Shown here: positions 25,869-34,237 of the stretch, piece by piece
Position numbering within the stretch: position 1 is the stretch's first letter
Layout of the letters: every line of letters starts with the position of its first letter
Source of the DNA: Pseudomonadota bacterium
GTDB lineage: Bacteria; Pseudomonadota; Gammaproteobacteria; Burkholderiales; Burkholderiaceae_C
DNA length: 64,000 nucleotides
Direction of reading: 5' to 3'
Assembly: GCA_030538605.1 (NCBI GenBank)
Contig: JAUNTQ010000001.1
Coordinates: forward strand, 41,085 to 105,084
Translations under genes and position numbers: made by a program
Notes under the pieces: model-generated
Database searches by the model: none
What the model saw: the letters and a program-made list of their open reading frames with translations, nothing else
Told to the model about the DNA's origin: nothing

Positions 25869-26135
25869 ATGCGCACGCTGCTGATCGCCATGCCACAGGT
25901 TTCTTCCCCCGCCCAGCGCAAGCGCGCCACCAACCTCAGTCTGAGCGAGGACGTGCTGGCCGATGCGCGCGAGTTGAACATCAACCTGTCGCAAGTCTGC
26001 GAGCAGCACTTGCGCACGCTGATCCGCCAGGCGCGCGAACGCCGTTGGCTGGCCGAGCATGCCGACTTCGTGGCCGCCTACAACACCACGGTGGCGCAAG
26101 CCGGGCTGCCGCTGGATGCGTGGAAAACCTTCTGA
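25869..26135 (+). CDS. ccdA: CcdA-type antitoxin
   Basis: The product is up to 88 residues. It has the ribbon-helix-helix part RKRATNLSLSEDVLADARELN and the C-terminal toxin-binding tail AYNTTVAQAGLPLDAWKTF, both cited in part. CcdA binds and reverses CcdB and represses the operon. The start may be 25869 or the in-frame ATG at 25890; neither has a good ribosome-binding site. A palindrome GCGCAT-N5-ATGCGC (25858-25874) covers the first start and could be the operator. The toxin gene begins one base after the stop. Confidence 0.87.
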   Translation: MRTLLIAMPQVSSPAQRKRATNLSLSEDVLADARELNINLSQVCEQHLRTLIRQARERRWLAEHADFVAAYNTTVAQAGLPLDAWKTF

Positions 26136-26136
26136 C

Positions 26137-26454
26137 GTGGCCCGTTTCGACGTTTTCGCCAACAGCGGCCACCACGCCGCCAGCACGCCTTATCTGCTGG
26201 ATGTGCAAACCGATCTGCTCGATGCGCTCGACAGCCGCGTGGTCATTCCGCTGCGCCGCGTATCGCATTTCGCACCCGTCAAACTGCCCGCAGAGCTGAC
26301 GCCGGTGTTCCAGATTGCCGGCGAAAACTGCCTGCTGGAAACCCCCAAGATGGCCGCCGTGCCGCAAAGCCTGCTCAGGCAGCGCGTGGCCACGCTCGCC
26401 GCCGAGCAGCACCGCATCGTCTCGGCGCTCGACTTTCTCTTCAACGGATACTGA
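26137..26454 (+). CDS. ccdB: CcdB-type gyrase-poisoning toxin
   Basis: The 105-residue product begins at GTG 26137, one base after the ccdA stop, with ARFDVFAN as in CcdB. It continues PYLLDVQTDLLD, TRVVIPL-like DSRVVIPLRR, and ends IVSALDFLFNGY, close to the classical CcdB terminus. That C-terminal end carries the residues that contact GyrA. CcdB traps DNA gyrase on cleaved DNA. Chromosomal ccdAB pairs are common and often stabilise the region. It lies 24 bp upstream of guaA. Confidence 0.88.
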   Translation: MARFDVFANSGHHAASTPYLLDVQTDLLDALDSRVVIPLRRVSHFAPVKLPAELTPVFQIAGENCLLETPKMAAVPQSLLRQRVATLAAEQHRIVSALDFLFNGY

Positions 26455-26478
26455 TTCGCTCTTCACCCGCCGCACGCC

Positions 26479-28089
26479 ATGCCACACCACAAAATCCTCA
26501 TCCTCGACTTCGGCAGCCAGGTCACCCAGCTCATCGCTCGCCGCGTGCGCGAGGCGCATGTGTATTGCGAAGTGCACCCCTGCGACGTCACCGACGACTG
26601 GGTGCGCCAGCACGCGGCCGATGGCGCGCTCAAAGGCGTCATCCTTTCCGGCAGCCACGCCAGCGTGTACGAGGTGGATGACCGTGCGCCGCAAGCCGTG
26701 TTCGAGCTGGGCGTGCCCGTGCTGGGCATTTGCTACGGCATGCAGACCATGGCCCAGCAGCTTGGCGGGCAGGTGCAAGGCGGAGACAAGCGCGAGTTCG
26801 GCTACGCCGAAGTGCGCGCACGCGGCCACACCGCGCTCTTGAAAGACATCGCCGACTTCACCACGCCCGAAGGCCACGGCATGCTGAAAGTGTGGATGAG
26901 CCACGGAGACAAGGTCACCGAGCTGCCCCCCGGCTTCAAGCTCATGGCCAGCACCGACAGCTGCCCCATCGCCGGCATGGCCGACGAGGCGCGGCACTTC
27001 TACGGCGTGCAGTTTCATCCCGAAGTCACGCACACCGTGCAAGGCAAGGCCATGCTGGAGCGCTTTGCGCTGGAGATCTGCGGCGCGCGGCCCGACTGGG
27101 TCATGCGCGATCACGTGGAAGAAGCCGTGGCCGCCATCCGCCAGCAGGTGGGTGACGAGGAAGTGATCCTCGGCCTGTCCGGCGGCGTCGATTCATCCGT
27201 GGCCGCCGCGCTCATCCACCGCGCCATTGGCGATCAGCTCACCTGCGTCTTCGTCGACCACGGCCTGCTGCGCCTGCACGAGGGCGACATGGTGATGGAC
27301 ATGTTTGCCGGCAAGCTGCATGCCAAGGTGGTGCGCGTGGACGCCAGCGAGCTTTTTTTGCGCGAGCTTGCCGGCGTGGCCGACCCCGAGCAAAAGCGCA
27401 AGATCATCGGCCGCCTGTTTGTCGACGTGTTCAAGGCCGAAGCCGAAAAACTCAAAGGCAGCGGCCACCGCGGTGCCAAGTGGCTGGCCCAGGGCACCAT
27501 CTACCCCGACGTGATCGAAAGCGGCGGCGCCAAGTCGAAGAAGGCCGTCGTCATCAAAAGCCACCACAACGTCGGCGGCCTGCCCGAGCAGCTCGGCCTG
27601 AAGCTGCTGGAGCCGCTGCGCGATTTGTTCAAGGACGAAGTGCGCGAGCTGGGCGTGGCCCTGGGCCTGCCGCACGACATGGTCTATCGCCACCCCTTCC
27701 CCGGCCCCGGCCTGGGCGTGCGCATCCTGGGCGAAGTGAAAAAGGAATACGCCGACCTGCTGCGCCGTGCCGACGCCATCTTCATCGAAGAACTGCGCTC
27801 CACCATCGAGCCGAATTCGCAGAAGAGCTGGTACGACCTGACGAGTCAGGCCTTCGCCGTCTTCCTGCCCGTCAAAAGCGTCGGCGTCATGGGCGACGGC
27901 CGCACCTATGACTATGTCGTTGCCCTGCGCGCCGTGCAAACCAGCGACTTCATGACCGCCGACTGGGCCGAGCTGCCCTACAGCCTGCTCAAAAAAGTGA
28001 GCAGCCGCATCATCAACGAGGTACGCGGCATCAACCGCGTGACCTACGACGTGTCCAGCAAACCGCCAGCGACGATTGAGTGGGAGTGA
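26479..28089 (+). CDS. guaA: GMP synthase (glutamine-hydrolysing)
   Basis: GuaA aminates XMP to GMP. The 536-residue product contains the glutamine amidotransferase domain with the nucleophile in [10 protein letters not shown] near residue 85 and FHPEVTHT near 175. The ATP-pyrophosphatase domain has [11 protein letters not shown] near 232, and a dimerisation domain ends with IEWE. The final codons form the attachment site of the adjacent island, and integration has kept the gene intact. The normal downstream sequence has been displaced 31.5 kb to the right. Confidence 0.97.
   Translation: MPHHKILILDFGSQVTQLIARRVREAHVYCEVHPCDVTDDWVRQHAADGALKGVILSGSHASVYEVDDRAPQAVFELGVPVLGICYGMQTMAQQLGGQVQGGDKREFGYAEVRARGHTALLKDIADFTTPEGHGMLKVWMSHGDKVTELPPGFKLMASTDSCPIAGMADEARHFYGVQFHPEVTHTVQGKAMLERFALEICGARPDWVMRDHVEEAVAAIRQQVGDEEVILGLSGGVDSSVAAALIHRAIGDQLTCVFVDHGLLRLHEGDMVMDMFAGKLHAKVVRVDASELFLRELAGVADPEQKRKIIGRLFVDVFKAEAEKLKGSGHRGAKWLAQGTIYPDVIESGGAKSKKAVVIKSHHNVGGLPEQLGLKLLEPLRDLFKDEVRELGVALGLPHDMVYRHPFPGPGLGVRILGEVKKEYADLLRRADAIFIEELRSTIEPNSQKSWYDLTSQAFAVFLPVKSVGVMGDGRTYDYVVALRAVQTSDFMTADWAELPYSLLKKVSSRIINEVRGINRVTYDVSSKPPATIEWE
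28074..28089 (+). other. Left attachment site (attL) in guaA
   Basis: GATTGAGTGGGAGTGA encodes the last residues IEWE and stop of guaA. The same sequence with one synonymous difference occurs at 59567-59582. Confidence 0.88.
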
Positions 28090-28204
28090 ATTTACGTCCT
28101 TCAGGGACTATCGCCAGCTATCCGAAAAACCGTCGTAACGTGTTGATTTAGAAGGAAATACGTCGCGGCAGCTATCGGTGGCTATCGCCGACCAGCAAAA
28201 ACGG

Positions 28205-28365
28205 TTGACGGTAGAGCTGACGGTAAGAACTGAGGCCGAATTAAGACACTCTCGTTCACTATTCAGACTTTTACCGTCTTTGACGGTAAAAGCCTTCTCG
28301 GGAAAGCTTGTTTCATGCGGCTTTCCGGGCATCAGTGGGTCTCCTGGTCCTTGACGGTAAAAGCC
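28205..28365 (+). promoter_or_regulatory. Cluster of direct repeats near attL, probable integrase/excisionase arm sites
   Basis: TTGACGGTAAAAGCC occurs exactly at 28280-28294 and 28351-28365, with shorter matches TTGACGGTA at 28205-28213 and CTGACGGTA at about 28218, and an inverted TACCGTC at about 28272. A near-copy is found inside the right end. The 300 bp between attL and the integrase gene contain no other gene. Confidence 0.65.
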
Positions 28366-28390
28366 GTCGCCAAACAGGAGGAAAACCTCG

Positions 28391-29647
28391 ATGCTGACCG
28401 ACACAGCACTGCGCAATCTGAAGCCTAAGTCATTGACTTATAAGGTTTCTGACCGGGACGGGATGTACGTGACGGTATCGCCCGCAAATACCGTCACCTT
28501 CCGCTACGACTACCGCCTCAACGGTCGCCGTGAGACCTTGACCATCGGCCGCTACGGGGCAGGCGGCATTTCGCTGGCAATGGCGCGTGAACTGCTTCTG
28601 GAGGCGCGCAAGGCCGTTCTCCAGGGCGTATCGCCCGCGCTGGAGAAGCAACGCGACAAACGCCGGGTTCGGGCCATCAAGACCTTCGGCGCGGCGATGG
28701 AGACGTACCTTGCCCATACGAGATGGGCCGACAGCACCCGCGCCGTGCGCAAGCACATCATCGACCGGGACATCCTGCCGGTTTTCCAGAATCGGCTGCT
28801 GACCGAAATCCAGGCCGAAGACCTTCGGATTCTGTGCAACAAGGTCAAGGAGCGCGGGGCACCAGCCACCGCGGTGCAGATCCGGGACATCGTGAAGCAG
28901 GTCTACGTCTACGCCATTGCCCACGGTGAAAAGGTGGTCAACCCGGCCGACAGCGTGGGGCCGTCCTCGATCGCCACCTTCGTGCCGAAGGATCGCGCCC
29001 TGTCGCCGCTGGAAATCCGTTTGATGGTGCAGCAGTTGGAGTCCGTGGCGACCTATCCGACCATCAAGCTGGCGCTGCGCTTGATCCTGCTGACGCTGGT
29101 GCGCAAGAGCGAACTGATCCAGGCCACTTGGGATGAGGTCGATTTCGAGCGCAAGACCTGGACGATTCCGAAGCAGCGGATGAAGGGGCGCAATCCGCAC
29201 GTGGTCTATCTGTCGCGCCAGGCGCTCGACATCTTCGTCACGCTGCACGCCTGCGCGGCTGGCTCAAAGTTCGTTTTCCCTTCTCGCTACGATGCAGAGC
29301 GGTGCATGTCCAATGCGACCTTGAATCGCATCACGATGCTCGTGGCAGAAGGTGCCAAGGCCAACGGTCTGCCGCTACAGCCGTTCACCGTCCACGACCT
29401 GCGCCGCACTGGCTCGACGCTGCTGAACGAAATCGGCTTCAACCGCGACTGGATCGAGAAGTGCCTGGCGCACGAGGAGGGGCGTTCCTCGCGTTCGGTC
29501 TACAACAAGGCCGAATACGCCGAGCAGCGGCGCCACATGCTGCAAGAGTGGGCCAACCTGGTCGATGCCTGGGGTGGCGGACAGACCTACATGCCGAAGC
29601 TGATGCCGGATAACGTGGTCGTGCCGGCGTTGAGCGCGATCGCATAG
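28391..29647 (+). CDS. int: Tyrosine recombinase (P4-type integrase) of the guaA island
   Basis: The 418-residue product starts with a DUF4102-type arm-binding domain (LTDTALRNLKPKS), then a core-binding helix bundle and the catalytic domain. The tetrad is visible: the first Arg in LTLVRKSEL near residue 240, HDLRRTGSTL near 338 and the nucleophilic tyrosine in SSRSVYNKAEY near 376. It catalyses site-specific integration into and excision from guaA. It reads inward from attL. Its length and organisation are those of full-size integrases, so it may be active. Confidence 0.92.
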   Translation: MLTDTALRNLKPKSLTYKVSDRDGMYVTVSPANTVTFRYDYRLNGRRETLTIGRYGAGGISLAMARELLLEARKAVLQGVSPALEKQRDKRRVRAIKTFGAAMETYLAHTRWADSTRAVRKHIIDRDILPVFQNRLLTEIQAEDLRILCNKVKERGAPATAVQIRDIVKQVYVYAIAHGEKVVNPADSVGPSSIATFVPKDRALSPLEIRLMVQQLESVATYPTIKLALRLILLTLVRKSELIQATWDEVDFERKTWTIPKQRMKGRNPHVVYLSRQALDIFVTLHACAAGSKFVFPSRYDAERCMSNATLNRITMLVAEGAKANGLPLQPFTVHDLRRTGSTLLNEIGFNRDWIEKCLAHEEGRSSRSVYNKAEYAEQRRHMLQEWANLVDAWGGGQTYMPKLMPDNVVVPALSAIA

Positions 29648-29791
29648 GAGGGCCGCATCATGGGTTGCCTTGAATCGGTCTTTGCTGGGTTGCGCCAGGT
29701 TTGTTTTTTCGAGGAAGCGATCACTTTGAGTGATCGAAAACGAGGAAATCTGAACTTCTCGCTGGCCGGCGATATGTGGCCTGATCCTGTC

Positions 29792-29836
29792 CCGGCAAGG
29801 TTGTCACTTGACAACCTTGCCGGCCATCCTCATACT
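29792..29836 (+). promoter_or_regulatory. Perfect palindrome overlapping a probable promoter of the HicA-like gene
   Basis: CCGGCAAGGTTGTCA, a 2-nt spacer and its exact complement span 29792-29823. The right arm contains TTGACA (29808-29813), and CATACT follows after 17 bp (29831-29836), giving a sigma-70-like promoter. A repressor bound to the palindrome would cover the -35 element. No T-run follows, so it is not a terminator. Confidence 0.6.
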
Positions 29837-29847
29837 GGAGGTCACTG

Positions 29848-30126
29848 ATGGCTCGTTCCCCTCATCCCAAGAAAGAGGTCGAGGAAGCTCTCAGGCACGC
29901 CGAAGGGCAGGGCTGGCGCGTCGAAGTCGGCGGCAGCCATGCCTGGGGGCGGATTTATTGCCCGTACAACGATGAGGAATGCCGCTGCGGTGAGTTCTGC
30001 ATCACCAGCGTGTGGAGCACGCCGAAAAACCCTGGCAACCACGCTCGCGCCTTGCGGCGCGTCGTGGACAACTGCACCACGCACCGCCAGCAGCGCGAGG
30101 CTGACGATGGTGCCAAGAAGGAGTAG
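29848..30126 (+). CDS. Small HicA-like (dsRNA-binding-fold) protein
   Basis: The 92-residue product has a helix KKEVEEALRHAEGQGWRVEV followed by GGSHAWGRIYCP. The GSH motif with the catalytic-type histidine resembles HicA mRNA interferases, although the usual tail is replaced by a cysteine-rich stretch (ECRCGEFC). A second helix (NHARALRRVVDNC) ends the domain. GGAG lies seven bases before the ATG. The next gene begins four bases after the stop and encodes an HTH protein, an arrangement typical of toxin-antitoxin pairs. The toxin role is inferred. Confidence 0.6.
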   Translation: MARSPHPKKEVEEALRHAEGQGWRVEVGGSHAWGRIYCPYNDEECRCGEFCITSVWSTPKNPGNHARALRRVVDNCTTHRQQREADDGAKKE

Positions 30127-30130
30127 CGCG

Positions 30131-30655
30131 ATGGAATACACCTTCACTCTGAAGTACCAGCTTGCCGACGACGACCGCGACACGGATGCACTGGTGGAGC
30201 GCCTGGGCGAAGTCGGCTGCGACGATGCCTTGGTCGGCATCGGGCAGCCGGGGCGCCTGGCGCTGGAGTTCACGCGCGAGGCGGTCGATGCGGATGAAGC
30301 GGTGCGCAGCGCGCTGGCCGACGTGCGCCGTGCCGCGCCTTCGGCCAGGCTGATCGAGGTGGCACCGGATCTGGTCGGGCTGACCGACGTGGCCGACATA
30401 GTGGGCGTGTCGCGGCAGAACATGCGCAAGCTGATGCTGGCCCATCCGGGCAGCTTCCCGGTGCCGGTGCACGAGGGCAGCGCGTCGATCTGGCATCTGG
30501 CGGACGTGCTGGCCTGGTTGCAGGCCAAGGGCAGCTATGCGCTGGCCAAGGACGTGCTGGAGGTGGCGCGGGTGGCCTTGCAGGTCAACGTGGCGAAAGA
30601 GGGGCGGCGGCTGCCGCGCTCGGCGTCCAAGGAACTGCAAGCCTTGGTTGGTTGA
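30131..30655 (+). CDS. HTH DNA-binding protein paired with the HicA-like gene
   Basis: The 174-residue product has an N-terminal alpha/beta domain (about residues 1-75, starting EYTFTLKYQLADDD), then an excisionase-like helix-turn-helix (LVGLTDVADIVGVSRQNMRKL, about residues 80-100) with FPVPVHEGSASIWHLADVLAWL as its wing. This is the arrangement of MerR/AlpA-like binders. It lies four bases after the HicA-like gene and is likely its antitoxin and autorepressor. The N-terminal half resembles HicB-type partner domains only in general shape. Confidence 0.6.
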   Translation: MEYTFTLKYQLADDDRDTDALVERLGEVGCDDALVGIGQPGRLALEFTREAVDADEAVRSALADVRRAAPSARLIEVAPDLVGLTDVADIVGVSRQNMRKLMLAHPGSFPVPVHEGSASIWHLADVLAWLQAKGSYALAKDVLEVARVALQVNVAKEGRRLPRSASKELQALVG

Positions 30656-30671
30656 AAGCTGCTGTTCGGTC

Positions 30672-31052
30672 TCATGCCTCGCTCGAACCCGCCCGGACAG
30701 GGCGGGTTTTTCGTAGGTGGACATCCGGCTTCAAGGTACCGCCGCGAGGGGCTTGCTTTCGTTCTTCGATCCACGCTTCCACTTCGGCCAAGTCCCACAC
30801 CACGCAGCGCGGCGTCAGATTGAAGCGACGCGGAAACTCGCCGCGGTGCTCCATTTCGTAGATCGTCGTTTCGGCCAGGGGGACGATCAGCCGCAGTTCA
30901 TGGCGGCGGATGGTGCGCCGGAAGGGAAGGGGGCTGCGCTTCGGAAATTGGGGCAGCGCCTCGTAGGCTTCCGTGCCCGGCAAGGGAAGCGCATTGGATG
31001 TTTGCGATAGCTGTTCCACCTCGGACCCCATGAGTACGTTGCATGGAGACAT
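30672..31052 (-). CDS. AlpA-family phage/island regulatory protein
   Basis: The product is up to 126 residues and ends in an AlpA-type winged helix: RLIVPLAETTIYEMEHRGEFPRR with VVWDLAEVEAWIEERK (each cited in part). AlpA proteins activate integrase or act as excisionases in P4-like islands. The N-terminal 40 residues are poorly conserved, so the start may lie further in, for example the ATG at 31031. It converges on the HTH gene at 30131-30655 with 16 bp between the stops. Confidence 0.75.
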   Translation of the reverse strand: MSPCNVLMGSEVEQLSQTSNALPLPGTEAYEALPQFPKRSPLPFRRTIRRHELRLIVPLAETTIYEMEHRGEFPRRFNLTPRCVVWDLAEVEAWIEERKQAPRGGTLKPDVHLRKTRPVRAGSSEA

Positions 31053-31228
31053 GGTGAAGTTCAGTACCTATCGGGACAACTTGCCAGGGCGAGTTGAGGA
31101 AGACTCCAGCGGATGTGGTGCTGATTTCGATAGTAAGCCGACGAATTTGTCGCGACAGTGTCACGACAATCGACCTCTACGGCGGCAGCCGGTCCGACGA
31201 ACCGCGACTGGACTCGTTTCGCCACAAG

Positions 31229-31978
31229 CTACCCGAGCAGCGCCCGCAGGTTGTCGCGGATAAGCTTGGCCACGTCGCTCGCAGGCAGCCCATGCAAGCG
31301 GCCCAGCGCTTCCACTGCGCCCGCTACATCGGCCGGCTGCGAAGGCCGGTCGCCGGCGCGGGTGAAGGGGCCGTCGGTCTCCGTCAGCATCCGATCCAAG
31401 GGGATGGCCTGCACCATCGGTGCATGCTTCTCATTGCCCAGCATCGCCGCGTTGATCGAGAAGTAGCAGCCCAACTCCAGCGCACGCTTCGCGTCGCTCT
31501 TTGTTCCGGTGAACCAGTGGAGAACGATCTTTCCGCGCTCGGACGGCAGATGCGTCTCGACGAGATCAAGCACAGCCTTGGCTGACCTGATGCTGTGGAC
31601 CGTGATGATCTTGTCGCCGGCTTGTGCGCAGCGCTGCAACACATGCTGGAACACGCGCTTCTGTGCATCGAGCGACTTGAAAAATCGGGGGCCGGCGTCC
31701 AACCCGACCTCACCGACATAGCGTGTCTCCGCAAGGTGCCGGTCCCATAGCTCGATTTCGTTTTCACGCTCCGCGACCAACTGCGGGTGCAGCCCTAACG
31801 CTGCCCGAACATGCTTTGTACGCTGCGCGAGTTCGTGATTGCGAGGCCATGCGCGTGGCGTCGTCGTCACCGCCAGTGTGAACACGCCAGCCGCGTCCGC
31901 GTCCCGAACCGCGGCGGCATGGTCCGGGTAGAGATCAAGGTGGCAGTGGAAGTCCACGAGGCCGGCGGTGGTGGTCAT
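31229..31978 (-). CDS. qatD: QatD, TatD-like nuclease of the Qat defence system
   Basis: The 249-residue TIM-barrel metal hydrolase has the first metal ligands in DFHCHLDLY near residue 9, GLHPQLV near 63, GEVGLDAGP near 90 and the last ligand in LTETDGPFT near 200. The family is TatD; the place directly after qatC identifies it as the fourth gene of the QatABCD anti-phage system, in which it supplies a DNase-like activity. The start at 31978 lies 13 bp after the qatC stop and gives the canonical N-terminus. It is the last gene of a seven-gene minus-strand block. Confidence 0.92.
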   Translation of the reverse strand: MTTTAGLVDFHCHLDLYPDHAAAVRDADAAGVFTLAVTTTPRAWPRNHELAQRTKHVRAALGLHPQLVAERENEIELWDRHLAETRYVGEVGLDAGPRFFKSLDAQKRVFQHVLQRCAQAGDKIITVHSIRSAKAVLDLVETHLPSERGKIVLHWFTGTKSDAKRALELGCYFSINAAMLGNEKHAPMVQAIPLDRMLTETDGPFTRAGDRPSQPADVAGAVEALGRLHGLPASDVAKLIRDNLRALLG

Positions 31979-31991
31979 GAGCGCACCTTCG

Positions 31992-33359
31992 TTAGCCCGG
32001 TGTCGTCTTAGCGCCGTTGATGAGCCGTGCGACTTCACCGAGGCCGCGCCTGTAGACATCGGCAAGCTGGTCCAGATGCGCGGCTTCATCCGCAAGCGAA
32101 CCGGGTTTGTGAATCAAGAGGTTCGCGAGCTGCGGCTTCCCTTTCAAACGCTCGATCGCGTACTGAAATGACCGGACCTGCACTCCAGTTGCTTGCCGCG
32201 TGTCCAACGGCTGCGCGTGAAGGTCTGGCACGGTGTACGTCGTCGGGTCATTCCCCGTACCCCATGCTGCCGTCAACGCTGCGCGGCGGATCAGGCATGG
32301 CAGGCAATAGCCACAGTGCTCGATGCCATGCCCCAGCCAACGGGCCTTGGCAGGGGAGGAGCACGACAAGGAATCTGTCGCCAGTTTCTTCAAGAGGGCT
32401 GGGTTATGGCAGGCTGCTGCCATCTCGCCCTTCGTCTTGTCCCAGTACGGATTTTGGACCTCACCGTCGATGCCGAGTGTGCCGAGCAGGTCATTCCACC
32501 GTGCCATGTAGTAAGGATGAGTTGTCCGAGTGCTGTTCGAGCCCAGCCGCAGAGGGTCCAAAGGCACATTCAGAGCGATTAGCCCATTCTCGGGAACGCG
32601 CAGTACGAAACGGCGACCCAACCCAGTGCCCGCGAACACGCCGAGCGCGAAGAACAGGAACGATCTGCCGCGCGTGCTGTCTTCCGAGCCAACGTCTGCC
32701 ACGAGTCCTTTCTTGAAGGTCATGCCGACACGCAACCGCTCGAAAGACGAGTTGGCGTAGTTCTTCTTCAGACCCGTGAACAGCTTGCCCTGCGCGTCGC
32801 TGATCGAACCTTCGCCGAAGTGGCTGACTAGCAATGGCGTAGCACCATCCTCCAGCAGGTCGATGGCACCAATCAGGCTGTCCAGTCCCCCCGAGAACAG
32901 GCTGAGGGAATCGAAGGGCGGAGCGATCAAGCTTGGAGGTGCCGCCTGAGCGATCGTCGCGAACCGGGTCGGACGTGCCCTGAATCCGATCATCCAGCGG
33001 TCGCCCGTCAAGAAGTCCAGAGATTTCTTGAGTGTCGGAGCTGATGCGCCCCAGCGAGCTGGATCGCTGACCGGCACTACGAGCCGTATCTCGCGTGTCC
33101 ACGAGTCCTGTGACTGCTCGGCACGAGAGACGCGCGTGTCCGCCGCATGAACATGCGCGGCCAGCACCAGCAGGTCGATGCCGATCTCCGACGGAAACAC
33201 GCCAATCTTCTTCAGACTGGTGAGCGCACCACCGATGCCGTGATCCAAGGACTTTTCGCCGACGACGAATTGCAGATAAGTTCTCTGTTCATCGGCACCC
33301 GCCGTCACATCAAAGTTGTCATCGGGGCCGAAGCGGCCTGCCAGGAGTTGTCGCTTCAT
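31992..33359 (-). CDS. qatC: QatC, QueC-like ATP-pyrophosphatase of the Qat system
   Basis: The 455-residue product has a central PP-loop motif SLFSGGLDSLIGA near residue 155 and a zinc-type cluster HCGYCLPCLIRRAAL near 355, as in QueC enzymes of 7-deazaguanine synthesis. QatC is required for Qat anti-phage defence; the family suggests that it modifies a nucleobase or a protein terminus. The N-terminal 150 residues have no counterpart in QueC. It overlaps qatB by four bases and precedes qatD by 13. Confidence 0.93.
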   Translation of the reverse strand: MKRQLLAGRFGPDDNFDVTAGADEQRTYLQFVVGEKSLDHGIGGALTSLKKIGVFPSEIGIDLLVLAAHVHAADTRVSRAEQSQDSWTREIRLVVPVSDPARWGASAPTLKKSLDFLTGDRWMIGFRARPTRFATIAQAAPPSLIAPPFDSLSLFSGGLDSLIGAIDLLEDGATPLLVSHFGEGSISDAQGKLFTGLKKNYANSSFERLRVGMTFKKGLVADVGSEDSTRGRSFLFFALGVFAGTGLGRRFVLRVPENGLIALNVPLDPLRLGSNSTRTTHPYYMARWNDLLGTLGIDGEVQNPYWDKTKGEMAAACHNPALLKKLATDSLSCSSPAKARWLGHGIEHCGYCLPCLIRRAALTAAWGTGNDPTTYTVPDLHAQPLDTRQATGVQVRSFQYAIERLKGKPQLANLLIHKPGSLADEAAHLDQLADVYRRGLGEVARLINGAKTTPG

Positions 33360-34237
33360 TGGTCGGCCTCCGCATCGCCCAAGGTCTGCAAGATCGCGAA
33401 TGCTGACTCGTACACGGCGTCCACGAAGCCTTGAATTCGCTCTGGCGTGAGATTGGGTGTCTCTGCCCTGGCACGAGTGAGCGCGTCGCTTACCCCGCCT
33501 CGGATGAAGTCGCGCAACTGCTGCTCGACGCGGTGTGCAGCCTGCGCGTCCGCTGGCATGGTCACGGCCTTGGTGCCGATGTCGTTGCAGATGCGCGCCT
33601 CGATCGCATGGGTGGCATACAACTCGAAAACCGTCTGCATCTGGTCCGGGGTGAACGTGGCAAGGTCGGTGAGACCTTCACTCGCCAGTTCAACGATGGT
33701 TTCGATGTAGGCCTCGCGGGCGATGCCTTCGTCAACCGTTCCCGCGCCCGGACAGATGTAGTCGGCCAGGCCCACGAAAATTTCAGTGATCGGGCGACCT
33801 GCCAACGATTCCAGGTCCAGGGCACGCAGCGCCTCGCGCACACCCCGAGTTTGCGCATCGGCCAAGAAGCCGAGGAGTCGTGCGCCGGCCCCCCGAGAGG
33901 CGCCCATGCGTTGTGCAGCCTGGCGCGCGCCTCCAGCGGACGTTGAGACGTACCTTGAGACAGCGCGGCCCATGTTGGCCCGATCACCACCGCCCGAACC
34001 AGCAAATCGCGTGAAGCTGTTGCGAGCGCCGGAGAAGCGTTGCGGATCTGCTGTCCTGGGAATGGGCGGGCGGTTCGGCGGCACAGGCGGCGCAGCGCCA
34101 TCCGCGGGTGGTTGGCCATCCGGCCCTACGCCATCGCCTGGAGCGGAAGCAGGGGCGTCACCGCCGTCGCCCAACCATGATGGAACAAGCGGCGTTCCAC
34201 CGCCAGGGCCGCCGTAAGCTGTCGAGGTTCCCATCAA
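33356..34237 (-). CDS. qatB: QatB
   Basis: The 293-residue product has a low-complexity N-terminus rich in glycine and proline (first 70 residues), then a basic stretch (NSFTRFAGSGGGDRA) and an alpha-helical C-terminal domain without membrane segments or catalytic motifs. This organisation is that of QatB, a partner required for Qat defence whose biochemical role has been unclear. In some related systems a small protein like this is a substrate for the QueC-like enzyme. It overlaps both qatA and qatC by ATGA-type four-base junctions. Confidence 0.88.
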   Translation of the reverse strand: MMGTSTAYGGPGGGTPLVPSWLGDGGDAPASAPGDGVGPDGQPPADGAAPPVPPNRPPIPRTADPQRFSGARNSFTRFAGSGGGDRANMGRAVSRYVSTSAGGARQAAQRMGASRGAGARLLGFLADAQTRGVREALRALDLESLAGRPITEIFVGLADYICPGAGTVDEGIAREAYIETIVELASEGLTDLATFTPDQMQTVFELYATHAIEARICNDIGTKAVTMPADAQAAHRVEQQLRDFIRGGVSDALTRARAETPNLTPERIQGFVDAVYESAFAILQTLGDAEADQ

